A stretch of DNA of 64,000 bases from Halalkalibacter oceani (lineage in GTDB: Bacteria > Bacillota > Bacilli > Bacillales > Bacillaceae_D), in the NCBI RefSeq assembly GCF_023715705.1, contig NZ_JAMBOS010000018.1:1-64000 (forward strand), given 5' to 3'. Under the pieces are notes generated by a model. It was given only the letters and a program-made list of their open reading frames with translations. It was not told the origin of the DNA and did not search any database. Below, one piece after another: positions 55,290 through 63,316 of this stretch. Position 1 is the stretch's first letter, and each line of letters begins with the position of its first letter. The position numbers and the translations under genes were made by a program.

Positions 55290-55698
55290 ATCTCTTAAGC
55301 ATTCGATAAGCCATGTTCTGTACCATTGTACTTCAAACGGTGATGAGCCTCGTACTCCGGTGGTAACCATCTATCTACAAAGAAATCTCTTTGTTCTTCC
55401 TGGCTGTTCATTTCCAGCCGGGAAAATGCCCCTACCATATTTTGGGTTTCTCGCTCGAGGGGTTTACCGCGTTCCACTCCACCTGTTTCCAGGCGGACTA
55501 CGTCACTGTGGCACTTTCAAAGGTCTCACACCATATCACGAAGACGTAGGTGCTTCCCTTGCCGTTAGCCCAGTCGAAACCGGACTACCCTAGCTTATGA
55601 ATTGGCTAGGCACGAACACTACGAGCATCTCAGCTCGTGCGAGCATGGACTTTCCTCTACATGCTAAAGCATGCAGCGGTTACCTGAATGCTTGAAGC
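55290..55698 (-). ncRNA. rnpB: RNase P RNA, B-type (Bacillus class)
   Basis: On the minus strand the sequence carries the conserved blocks of Bacillus RNase P RNA in order: GTAACCGCTGC near the 5' end, GAGGAAAGTCCATGCTCGCAC, TAGTGTTCGTGCC, AAAGTGCCACAGTGACG, GTGGAACGCGGTAAACCCC, CGAGCGAGAAACCCAAA, and TAGATAGATGGTTACC with GAGTACGAGG near the 3' end. Length about 409 nt agrees with the B type. It is the catalytic RNA of tRNA 5' maturation. Between ypsC and gpsB as in B. subtilis. End points are estimated from the helix P1 region. Confidence 0.95.
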
Positions 55699-55752
55699 TG
55701 TCATAAGCGACAAAGATAATTATATGCTAATACGTCCGTTAAATCAATGGTA

Positions 55753-56163
55753 TTATTTAGCGTTCTCCCTGATCGCTCTTCTCGCCAGCTGATCCGCGTC
55801 CTTATTCTGGTTACTGGGCACCCATTTCATAAAAAACAGGTCAAATTTATCGATCTTTTCGAGCGCTTTGTGCAAATACGGCTGATAGCGTTTATTTTTT
55901 ACATAGCGCTTTTCAACCGCCTCATCAATCAGCTTGGAATCAGTGCGAAACGAAGCCATTGTCAGGTCACGCTCCAAGCATAAGTCAAGGGCCAGGAGCA
56001 GCGCTTCATACTCCGCCTCATGGTTTGACAGTAAGCCAAGAGGAAACGAATGATGCTCGACCTGCCCATTCTTGAAGTTAATAAAAATACCAGCGCCCGA
56101 TAAGCCGGGATTGCCTGCGCTGGCCCCATCGATATACACATCAACCATTCTCTTCTCGTTCAC
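55753..56163 (-). CDS. Ribonuclease HI-family protein
   Basis: A 136-residue RNase H fold protein. Catalytic acidic residues are visible in order: [33 protein letters not shown] and [12 protein letters not shown]. This short, non-canonical form is common in bacilli. It is written from a GTG at 56163 overlapping the gpsB stop (GTGA); an internal ATG at 56148 is an alternative start. Would cleave RNA in RNA/DNA hybrids, but such paralogues have not always been shown active. Confidence 0.85.
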   Translation of the reverse strand: MNEKRMVDVYIDGASAGNPGLSGAGIFINFKNGQVEHHSFPLGLLSNHEAEYEALLLALDLCLERDLTMASFRTDSKLIDEAVEKRYVKNKRYQPYLHKALEKIDKFDLFFMKWVPSNQNKDADQLARRAIRENAK

Positions 56164-56480
56164 TCGTAAAGCTTGCTCCCGAAAACTTTCTTCTCCAGAT
56201 TTGAAAGCCGCTGGAGAATGTCATAATTTGTATTCCCGGCCGCCGGTGCCGGTGTTTGTCGCTGACTGCGTTCAGACAGCTTTTTAACTTCGCGTTTCAA
56301 TTGGGCGTTTTCTTGTTCCAGACCCGCTACCTTATTTTGAAAAGCTTCGTAGTCTTGAATAATAGCATCTAAAAATTTGTCCACCTCGTCAGGGTTATAG
56401 CCTCTCATACTTGTTTTAAAATCTTTTTCCAAGATGTCCTTTGCTGTAAAACGAATATCCTGTTGATTCAATTTTATCAC
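56160..56480 (-). CDS. gpsB: Cell-division and growth regulator GpsB
   Basis: A 106-residue DivIVA-like protein. The N-terminal membrane/PBP-binding part reads [35 protein letters not shown], followed by a coiled coil ([16 protein letters not shown]) and the C-terminal trimer segment [17 protein letters not shown]. GpsB coordinates septal and lateral cell-wall synthesis with PBP1. Lies near ypsA as in B. subtilis. Confidence 0.95.
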   Translation of the reverse strand: MIKLNQQDIRFTAKDILEKDFKTSMRGYNPDEVDKFLDAIIQDYEAFQNKVAGLEQENAQLKREVKKLSERSQRQTPAPAAGNTNYDILQRLSNLEKKVFGSKLYE

Positions 56481-56580
56481 CTCTACTATGCAGCATATAT
56501 GTACAGCTTACTCTATTTTTTCAAAAGTTCATGCACTTGTCAATTTGTCTTCGAAAGCCTAAGTTCCTTATTCCACGCCT

Positions 56581-57129
56581 TTATTCCCAGCTACGTTCAT
56601 CTTGGATAAGCAAATCGAGATCTTCCGGCGTAATAAAATAAATTGGAAAATCCTCTGACTGCTGGCGTTTTTTGGCTACTTCCAGATAATAATGAGGCGA
56701 GCCGATCTTCTCTTCATCATACAACAATAATAATCCTTCTGCTTTATTAACTATAAATTCATTTTTTAACCGCAGTTGAGCCGGACTTTCATAAGGCCGC
56801 TTTGTGATGCTGTCGACGAAGTCGGCTTTGGAAAGCAGGTCCTGATAATATTGCTTCTTCGCCTCCTGCCAGTTATTTTCCTGCTGCAAAAAAGGCGTCA
56901 AAACTGCTAATTGCAAGTCCGGGTAATCTTCTTTAAGCTGATAGACGACCTCTGCTGTCCATAACTCCACACCAAGCTGTCCGCTGATGATTACCCATTC
57001 TAGCCCTTCATCGGCAAATGTCCGTAACCGCTGTTCTATTGCTTTCTTAATATAATAAACACCTTGATGCTTTTGATCAAAAATTCCTAATTCATGCGCT
57101 TTATAACCGGAAACAGCAAGTGTTTTCAT
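56581..57129 (-). CDS. ypsA: YpsA, SLOG-fold protein
   Basis: A 182-residue DUF1273 protein (MKTLAVSGYKAHELGIF, WVIISGQLGVELWTAEVV, YESPAQLRLKNEFIVNKAEGLLLLYDEE). ATG 57129 follows AAAGGATG. The SLOG superfamily binds nucleotides; B. subtilis YpsA affects cell division and interacts genetically with GpsB, in line with gene neighbourhood. Confidence 0.92.
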   Translation of the reverse strand: MKTLAVSGYKAHELGIFDQKHQGVYYIKKAIEQRLRTFADEGLEWVIISGQLGVELWTAEVVYQLKEDYPDLQLAVLTPFLQQENNWQEAKKQYYQDLLSKADFVDSITKRPYESPAQLRLKNEFIVNKAEGLLLLYDEEKIGSPHYYLEVAKKRQQSEDFPIYFITPEDLDLLIQDERSWE

Positions 57130-57142
57130 AGTCACATCCTTT

Positions 57143-57176
57143 CAAAAAAAGAGCAAACTGGTATGCAGCCTGCTCT
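57143..57176 (-). terminator. Terminator after the CotD-like gene
   Basis: On the minus strand AGAGCAGGCTGC pairs with GTTTGCTCT and is followed by a run of seven T. Confidence 0.7.
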
Positions 57177-57195
57177 CTCACGTTTTGCTATTTAC

Positions 57196-57687
57196 TTAGC
57201 ATCCACATGATTTATTGCCCTTCATGTTGTTCATTGCTCCCATGACAGGCGCGTTTGCCTGGTGCATTGCTCCCATGACAGGTGCGTTCGGTTGGCTCAT
57301 TGCTCCCATGACAGGCGCGTTCGGTTGGCTCATCGCTCCCATGACAGGTGCATTCATTCCCATGCCCATCATATTCGGACGTGGTGGCGCCATTGCACCG
57401 GCTACCGGTCCTCCGCCAAATCCTTGAGAAGGAGCAACAAACTGCTGGTTGCTGATTGTTTCATCAAAGGATTGCGTCTGAGGGAAGCTGCTTACATGCT
57501 TATACACATGGTTCGTCACGTTTGTTGTATGCGTTGGATACACTTCAGGGACAATGTATTCGCATGTTTTCTCTACGATATTGTGCTGTGTCGGATGTAC
57601 CTTTGCTGGCAGAACCTGCGTTGTAGTCGGCAGTTGACAATGTTTCGGTCTTGGTGGACAGTGATTTACTCTTGGTGGACAATGCAT
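57196..57687 (-). CDS. cotD: CotD-like spore coat protein with NAPVMGAM repeats
   Basis: A 163-residue protein. The N-terminal half is CotD-like: Cys/His/Pro-rich start (MHCPPRVNHCPPRPKHCQLP), then HPTQHNIVEKTCEYIVPEVYPTHTT. The C-terminal half has four tandem 11-residue units (xPNAPVMGAMSQ form), encoded by near-identical 33-bp DNA repeats, and ends KSCGC. Coat proteins of this type are made late in sporulation in the mother cell and cross-linked in the inner coat. Gene order with ypsA/gpsB as in B. subtilis. Confidence 0.85.
   Translation of the reverse strand: MHCPPRVNHCPPRPKHCQLPTTTQVLPAKVHPTQHNIVEKTCEYIVPEVYPTHTTNVTNHVYKHVSSFPQTQSFDETISNQQFVAPSQGFGGGPVAGAMAPPRPNMMGMGMNAPVMGAMSQPNAPVMGAMSQPNAPVMGAMHQANAPVMGAMNNMKGNKSCGC
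57237..57368 (-). repeat. 33-bp tandem repeats inside cotD
   Basis: About four units of a 33-bp sequence encoding NAPVMGAMxQ/xA, differing at few positions. Copy number could vary by slippage; translation is kept because the unit is a multiple of three. Confidence 0.8.
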
Positions 57688-57796
57688 AGGTTTATTTCCT
57701 CCTTTTTATTGGTGAGTCAATATTAACCTATGTTAGTCGCTATGTAGTTGTACTAGTTGTTTCACCTATTTATAAGCAAATCATGTCGCTTGATTT

Positions 57797-57892
57797 TTAC
57801 AGAAAGGCAAATGCCCCGTCGCGAATTTCACTCATCACAAACAAAGTTAAGCCAATGATTACAAAAAACAATACTAATAGGGCGCGATACAT
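57797..57892 (-). CDS. Small membrane peptide, 31 residues, unannotated-type
   Basis: An ATG frame encoding MYRALLVLFFVIIGLTLFVM followed by SEIRDGAFAFL. A single membrane helix with a basic N terminus and charged C-terminal tail, a layout common to small regulatory or structural membrane peptides. It lies alone in the 370-bp gap between cotD and mrfB. An AAAAGGATG sequence upstream is 12 bases from the ATG, rather far for a ribosome site. Function unknown. Confidence 0.5.
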   Translation of the reverse strand: MYRALLVLFFVIIGLTLFVMSEIRDGAFAFL

Positions 57893-58059
57893 CTTCGTTC
57901 ACTCATCCTTTTAATCGATTTCGCTCATATTGTAAATGATTTTCAGCTCATTGACAATTGACTTTTAAAGGAAGAAAACTAGTCTCTTTTGCGTGTTCAC
58001 AAAATTGTTGATTTTTGTAGGAAAATCACTCTTTTTGCGCTTCCCCAGGAAATAGCTTT

Positions 58060-59313
58060 TTATTCCTTTCCCGTCTTTTTTAATAATCGCTCTACCCTCT
58101 TCTGGAGCTCGAGGTTAAGCTGTTTTTGTTTTCTGTCGGCAGGTAAATGACGGGCCGCAAGTTCGCTGTAGTAAATCGCTTGCTCGGGATCCTTCCTTTT
58201 ATGCTCGGCCAGCTTGGCGCATTCAATCGCGGCCTCAAATGGGTAGATGGACAATCTGGCAAGAAATTTATAATGATAAAATGCAGCTTCCCATTTAGCC
58301 TGCCGCTTTAACCCGGCCGCATAAGCGAAGCGGGCGTGCTCGGCGATGTCATCATCTCCTTCAAGCAACTGGGCATACAGCGTCGCAGCCAGCTCTCCCT
58401 CCCCTGCAGCTTCATACCAACGTGCAATTTCATACGCTTCCCGCCGTGACGGCCGGTTCCCATGTTGGAGCCACTCAAGCACGAGCATCGACTGACAGGC
58501 ATATAGCGTCATTAAGGAGAGGACATCCCACTCGTGGTGCTGGAATATCCCTTTCATATAATCCGGGTGCTGCTCCTGTAAAAAATCAAAATAAAGCAAC
58601 GGCGCCATATAGCCCGGTATGTCTTCCACCCGGTTAAATTGCAGCACCTGTTCTTCAACGACAGAAAGCTTGCAGCTTGGCAATGTCTCTTTCCAGAGTC
58701 TTCTCGCCGCATGTAATAAATCAAAATGGCCAAATTGGGGCAGCTTTGGCACCTGATCCCGCACAAAGGTGTGGCGCGTTTTCACCTGCGGCCAATCGAA
58801 CGATTTTCCGTTATAGGTCACCAGGTTCCGCCTGTCTGTCACATCCTTTAAAAAATGATGGTAAAGCGCCACCTCATGCTCCGGTCCAGGCAAAAAATAT
58901 TGCTTGACGCGTACTTCCCCTTCTTCAATTTTCGCATAGCCTAATAGAAAAATCGTATTACCGGCTCCACTGCTAAGACCGGTCGTTTCCGTATCAAAGA
59001 ACAGCAGGTCGCCAGCCTGGCGGTCTTTCGCCGACAGCGGATGATGCCCAAGATGATCCTGCCATCTGGCAACTGCCTCTTCCACGGCGCTGAAGCGAAA
59101 GCGGCCATGCTGATGAGCAAGCGGATAGCTCTTTTCCCGGATTAGCGTATATTCCTCATCAAACCAATGCGGAATTACCTGCAACTCAGCCCATTCTTTT
59201 TCAAACGGCACTTCCTGCTGCGGAGAATCTGCGTCCGGCTCCCTGTCGGATAAAGGCTGTTTCTCCTGAAGCTGCAGATGCTGTTTCATCCGTTGAAGCT
59301 TTTGCTTCATCAT
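58060..59313 (-). CDS. mrfB: MrfB, 3'-5' exonuclease of the mitomycin-repair pair (YprB)
   Basis: A 417-residue protein. The exonuclease domain (residues about 95-270, RNase H-like DnaQ-type) has DLLFFDTETTGL (Asp/Glu), VTYNGKSFDWPQVKTRH and HHEWDVLSLMTLY as Exo motifs. The C-terminal part contains TPR-like helices (ARWYEAAGEGELAATLYAQLL). It overlaps the helicase gene by 4 bp. In B. subtilis MrfA/MrfB repair mitomycin C adducts independently of UvrABC. Confidence 0.92.
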   Translation of the reverse strand: MMKQKLQRMKQHLQLQEKQPLSDREPDADSPQQEVPFEKEWAELQVIPHWFDEEYTLIREKSYPLAHQHGRFRFSAVEEAVARWQDHLGHHPLSAKDRQAGDLLFFDTETTGLSSGAGNTIFLLGYAKIEEGEVRVKQYFLPGPEHEVALYHHFLKDVTDRRNLVTYNGKSFDWPQVKTRHTFVRDQVPKLPQFGHFDLLHAARRLWKETLPSCKLSVVEEQVLQFNRVEDIPGYMAPLLYFDFLQEQHPDYMKGIFQHHEWDVLSLMTLYACQSMLVLEWLQHGNRPSRREAYEIARWYEAAGEGELAATLYAQLLEGDDDIAEHARFAYAAGLKRQAKWEAAFYHYKFLARLSIYPFEAAIECAKLAEHKRKDPEQAIYYSELAARHLPADRKQKQLNLELQKRVERLLKKTGKE

Positions 59314-61598
59314 ACATGTCTCTCCTCTGCTTTACGTAGTATGGAAATGAATCTTTTCACGAGCGCTTTTGTGTTGACCCCGCTGTCGGAAGCGGCACCC
59401 ACACAGGACGGACAGCCATGCTCACACCGGCACCGATTAACCAGATCATAAACCTGGGCAAGAATTGTCGGCAGGTGTCGATAAACCTCTTTTGCCAGCC
59501 CGATTCCCCCAGGATAGCGGTCATAGAGAAAAATCGTCGGAAGCTCGGAATGCTCAGCCTTCATTTGCGGAACAACATGTAGGTCATGACGGTCACACAT
59601 CACAAATACCGGCGCAACCTGCTGCAGCAACTGGGCAAGACCAGTCAACGCCTGATCGAAGGGCGCTTCACCAAATTGCTCTGTTATCTCACTTGAAAAG
59701 CTGATCCACATGGCACTTGTATGGAGTTCTTCTTCCGGCAGATGAATCGGCCCTGAGCCGATATTTTCAAAGGTTGAGAGTTTTATTTTTTTGAAAATCG
59801 TCGCTTTCGCATTAACCATAACATCGCCGTAATGAATGGTCGCCTCCGGCTCGGTCCGTTGTTCATCCTCTTCCAACACCCGAAGCTGCACGGCCAGATT
59901 CGCGTCGGTAAAATATTCAACTGAAACTTCACGGACGAATGCTTTTTTCTCATCCCAATCCAAATATTCCACCTGATACTGAACGCCTTGATGAAGATAA
60001 ATCGCCTCATCATGCAGTAGTGTCAGCGCGCTGAAGCGGTCCATCTCCCCGATTACCCGGTGGTGGGCGCGGTCGCTTTGGTCAATGATCACGACATTTT
60101 CCTGCGACGCCGAGCGGAGGCTGATACCATGGGCCGGAAACGCGTCGTTCATCCAGTACCATTTCTTTCCTCGCTGATGCAGCACCTGCTCCTCCGCGAG
60201 AAACTCCAGAATATCGTCTAGCTCCACCCCGTCAAAGGTTTCTCCCTGCTTAAATGGCAGCTCATAGGCGGCGCATTTAATATGGTCAATCAAAATAATG
60301 AGATTGTCCGGGTTGATCCGTGCTGATTCCGGACTACGCTCAAAGAAATATTCCGGATGCTGGACAATATACTGATCAAGCGGGGTGGAACCCGCCACCA
60401 TAATAATTACCGCTTCATTTTGCCGTCTGCCGGCCCGCCCCGCCTGTTGCCAGGCGCTGGCGACAGAGCCCGGATATCCGGTCATAATACATACCTGGAG
60501 CTTGCCGATATCGACACCAAGCTCAAGCGCATTCGTGCTGACGACGCCAATAATATCGCCTTGACGTAAGCCCTGCTCAATTTCCCGCCGCTGCTTCGGC
60601 AAATAACCGCCACGGTAGCCGCGAATCGATTTCGGACCGAGTTCCTTTTCGACAAGAGCCTGCAAGTGGCTTAAAATAATCTCCACCCTCACCCGGCTGC
60701 GGGCAAACACAATCGTCTGGATCCGGTTTTCAAGAAAGCGTTTTGCCAGCATATTGACATCAACAGTCGCACTCCGCCGGATATGCAGCGGCTCATTAAT
60801 AATCGGCGGATTATAAAAGAGAAAATGCTTCTTCCCCTGTGGCGCCCCGTTTTGATCAATTAACCGCATCGGCTCACCTGTCAGCTGCTCAGCCAGTTCT
60901 TTTGGATTGGCGATCGTTGCCGACGTACAAATAAATTGCGGATCGCTGCCGTAAAAGCGGGCAATCCGCTTCAATCGGCGCAGGACATTGGCGACATGGC
61001 TGCCGAATACACCACGGTACGTATGCAGTTCGTCAATGACGATGTATTTTAAGTTCTCAAAAAACGCGACCCATTTCGTATGATGCGGCAAAATCGCCGA
61101 ATGGAGCATGTCTGGATTCGTAATCACAATATGGCCGGCCTTTCGAACCGTTTGGCGAATCGTCGGTGCCGTATCGCCATCATACGTAAAGCACCTTACC
61201 TTAACTCCCATTTCTTCTATCACTTCATTAATCTCACTATTCTGGTCCTGCGCTAAAGCCTTCGTCGGAAATAAATAAAGCGCCCGGCTTTCCTCATCCT
61301 TTAAAATTTCTCCAAGGACGGGTAGATTGTAGCACAGCGTTTTCCCTGAAGCCGTCGGCGTAACCGCGACAAAATTCTCTCCGCTCGCAGCATAGCTGAC
61401 CGCCTCGTGCTGATGGAGATAAAGGTCAGAAACCCCTCTCCGCTGTAAAGCCTGCTTTAAGCGTTCATCGATCCATTCAGGAAACGGCTTTGTCCGCGCC
61501 GGCACTTCTTTCATTTCATGCCAATGGACAATTCGTTCCTTGAAATCCTCACCGTCTCGTAAGTCCGCTAATATGTGCTCTAACGTTTCTTTAAACAT
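59310..61598 (-). CDS. mrfA: MrfA, DEAD/DEAH-box helicase of mitomycin repair (YprA)
   Basis: A 762-residue SF2 helicase. Walker A is TPTASGKTLCYNLPV, the DExH box VIDELHTYRGVFGSHV, motif III CTSATIANPKE, motif VI QQAGRAGRRQNEAV. The C-terminal zinc cluster of the MZB (DUF1998) domain is CRCEHGCPSC near residue 730. All elements of MrfA are present, including the four cysteines needed for its activity in B. subtilis. Operon with mrfB. Confidence 0.95.
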   Translation of the reverse strand: MFKETLEHILADLRDGEDFKERIVHWHEMKEVPARTKPFPEWIDERLKQALQRRGVSDLYLHQHEAVSYAASGENFVAVTPTASGKTLCYNLPVLGEILKDEESRALYLFPTKALAQDQNSEINEVIEEMGVKVRCFTYDGDTAPTIRQTVRKAGHIVITNPDMLHSAILPHHTKWVAFFENLKYIVIDELHTYRGVFGSHVANVLRRLKRIARFYGSDPQFICTSATIANPKELAEQLTGEPMRLIDQNGAPQGKKHFLFYNPPIINEPLHIRRSATVDVNMLAKRFLENRIQTIVFARSRVRVEIILSHLQALVEKELGPKSIRGYRGGYLPKQRREIEQGLRQGDIIGVVSTNALELGVDIGKLQVCIMTGYPGSVASAWQQAGRAGRRQNEAVIIMVAGSTPLDQYIVQHPEYFFERSPESARINPDNLIILIDHIKCAAYELPFKQGETFDGVELDDILEFLAEEQVLHQRGKKWYWMNDAFPAHGISLRSASQENVVIIDQSDRAHHRVIGEMDRFSALTLLHDEAIYLHQGVQYQVEYLDWDEKKAFVREVSVEYFTDANLAVQLRVLEEDEQRTEPEATIHYGDVMVNAKATIFKKIKLSTFENIGSGPIHLPEEELHTSAMWISFSSEITEQFGEAPFDQALTGLAQLLQQVAPVFVMCDRHDLHVVPQMKAEHSELPTIFLYDRYPGGIGLAKEVYRHLPTILAQVYDLVNRCRCEHGCPSCVGAASDSGVNTKALVKRFISILRKAEERHV

Positions 61599-61751
61599 CC
61601 GCTCACCTCACCAATCTCTTCATCCATTGTACCGAATGTTTGTTTGTTTTTCTAGAGGGACACTCTATTTGCACGGTAAGCGACCGAATCCATTTGAAAA
61701 GGAGAAAAGCGCCCTCTAAAATCGACTGATCCTTCCTATATCCATATTATC

Positions 61752-61798
61752 TAAAAAAGCCCGTCCACCGCTTCATTTTACGAGACGGTCGACGGGCT
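61752..61798. terminator. Terminator after the ketopantoate reductase gene
   Basis: Stem AGCCCGTC / GACGGGCT with a 24-base loop; on the minus strand it is followed by a T run (TTTTTTAG). Confidence 0.7.
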
Positions 61799-61830
61799 GA
61801 AGTCTGTCTTATAGGAGCTTCTTGCTTTCG

Positions 61831-62745
61831 TTATGATCTGCTTTTTTCATACAGTTTGACGTTGACATAAATACTTTTCAATACCGGTGTTTCAATCTTA
61901 TGGTGCTGTGCTTTTTTAAGCAGGTACCCTTGGAGATGATCTACTTCTACCGGCGCGCCTTTTTCCATATCGCGCTGCATCGACGATTTCATTCCATAAT
62001 CCAAGGCAATGAAACGGCCGTATTGTTCCACTTCCACATCTTCGGCGATTGGAGCGCCTTCCGCCCGCATAACCTGGCTGATTTCGCTAATTAATGTCTT
62101 TATGACTTCCTGTCCTTCCTCAAACTCAAGGATCGGTCCGACCGGCTGCTGAAATAATGTCGTCACCCCAGACATTGCTGTAATAAACAAATATTTATGC
62201 CATAATTCACTCAGGATCGAATTGCTTACTTTAATCTTTCCTTTCGTTCCTGAAAACACTTGCTCGAGCCGCTTAAGCCGCTCTGTTTCTTGTCCATCAA
62301 GCTCACCGAACAGGAAATGATGAATGCCGCTCGTTTGCTGAATGATCCCGTCTGCCGTCACAGTTGATTCAATAAAGCAGAGCCCTCCCATGACCTGCTC
62401 CTTTGAAAAAGCTTGCTGAAGCTGTTCAATATGCGCAATTCCATTCAGCATCGGGATAATGACCGTGCCGCTATGTACAAACGGTTTTACAGAGTCAATC
62501 GCCTGATCAAGATGATACGCCTTTGTCCCAATTAAAACAACATCAAATGATCCCTGGTCCGCGGCAGTAATCAATTGCGGTATAGCGCTTACATTTCCGT
62601 GCTTGCTCTCAACAACCAGACCATCTTCCAGAAGCTGTTGCTTACGCTTTTCCCGTACTAAAAAAGTGACATCTTCACCTTTTTCGATCAACCTTGCCCC
62701 AAAATAGCCTCCAACTGCTCCTGCTCCAACGATTAATATTTTCAT
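61831..62745 (-). CDS. 2-dehydropantoate 2-reductase
   Basis: A 304-residue KPR/PanE-family enzyme that reduces ketopantoate with NADPH in coenzyme A synthesis. Rossmann start MKILIVGAGAVGGYFGARL, VVLIGTKAYHLDQAI, MLNGIAHIEQLQ (Asn), ELWHKYLFITAMSGVTTLF with the catalytic Lys, and SSMQRDMEKGAPVEVDHLQGYLL. Family members are often duplicated in bacilli, so it may be PanE or a paralogue; no pan genes lie nearby. Confidence 0.88.
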   Translation of the reverse strand: MKILIVGAGAVGGYFGARLIEKGEDVTFLVREKRKQQLLEDGLVVESKHGNVSAIPQLITAADQGSFDVVLIGTKAYHLDQAIDSVKPFVHSGTVIIPMLNGIAHIEQLQQAFSKEQVMGGLCFIESTVTADGIIQQTSGIHHFLFGELDGQETERLKRLEQVFSGTKGKIKVSNSILSELWHKYLFITAMSGVTTLFQQPVGPILEFEEGQEVIKTLISEISQVMRAEGAPIAEDVEVEQYGRFIALDYGMKSSMQRDMEKGAPVEVDHLQGYLLKKAQHHKIETPVLKSIYVNVKLYEKSRS

Positions 62746-63077
62746 CTCTTCTTTCCTCCTCTATAATCCCCTTACTAATAAGTATACAATGTGTTTTTTT
62801 ACTTTAGTAGCTTTTTCTATTTGCTCACGATGTCATTCTTCTCCTATTCTTTCGTTCCTTCTTCAATCCAAACGGGAAAATTCCGATTATGAGTTTGCTT
62901 TTTGTGATTGGTTTGTTATTTTAAATTTATAAAATAATTACGGTATGTGAAATTATATAAAGCTGTTGTTTCCATTCTTTTTTGTGACATTACACAGTTT
63001 TTCAAGATGCAAAAGACAAACTTAATAAAATTGCTTCTATTACAATTTTTAGCCAAATAAACAAGAGGAAAGACCTA
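62746..63077. other. Intergenic, AT-rich, no gene recognised
   Basis: About 330 bp before the short hydrophobic ORF. Very AT-rich; no clear gene or terminator. It contains the divergent promoter region for the ketopantoate reductase gene. Confidence 0.4.
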
Positions 63078-63251
63078 TTGATCTCCACCTTGCTAATATG
63101 CTTGGTCCGTCCACCTTTTGGAATTAAAAGGGTTTTACTTCCTTTTTTGACGCTTTCCACCTATTTGATCGGCTTTTTACTTTTTTTTGGTTATCTACTA
63201 TACTTCAAATTACATAGTACAGTGTTTTCTTTCTACGCGAAAGGGGATTAA
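63078..63251 (+). CDS. Possible 57-residue hydrophobic small protein
   Basis: A TTG frame (LISTLLICLVRPPFGIKRV, LPFLTLSTYLIGFLLFFGYL, then YFKLHSTVFSFYAKGD) preceded by AGAGGAAAG. It would encode two membrane segments and a short polar tail. The start codon and the lack of a recognised family make this uncertain; it may be a remnant of a larger membrane gene. Lies upstream of the acyltransferase gene on the same strand. Confidence 0.3.
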   Translation: MISTLLICLVRPPFGIKRVLLPFLTLSTYLIGFLLFFGYLLYFKLHSTVFSFYAKGD

Positions 63252-63316
63252 AGAATAAGACGAGAGATGCGATGAGAATAAGGAAATTATCACATAAAGA
63301 AAGATGATGATCTCTT

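Noticed and set aside
55179..55593. Short open frames on both strands across 55179-55593
   Set aside because: This is the RNase P RNA gene; the frames are by-products of a structured RNA sequence.
57215..57427. Plus-strand repetitive frame and apparent repeat array resembling a CRISPR
   Set aside because: The repeats are contiguous 33-bp units without unique spacers and are explained by the amino-acid repeats of the CotD-like gene on the minus strand.
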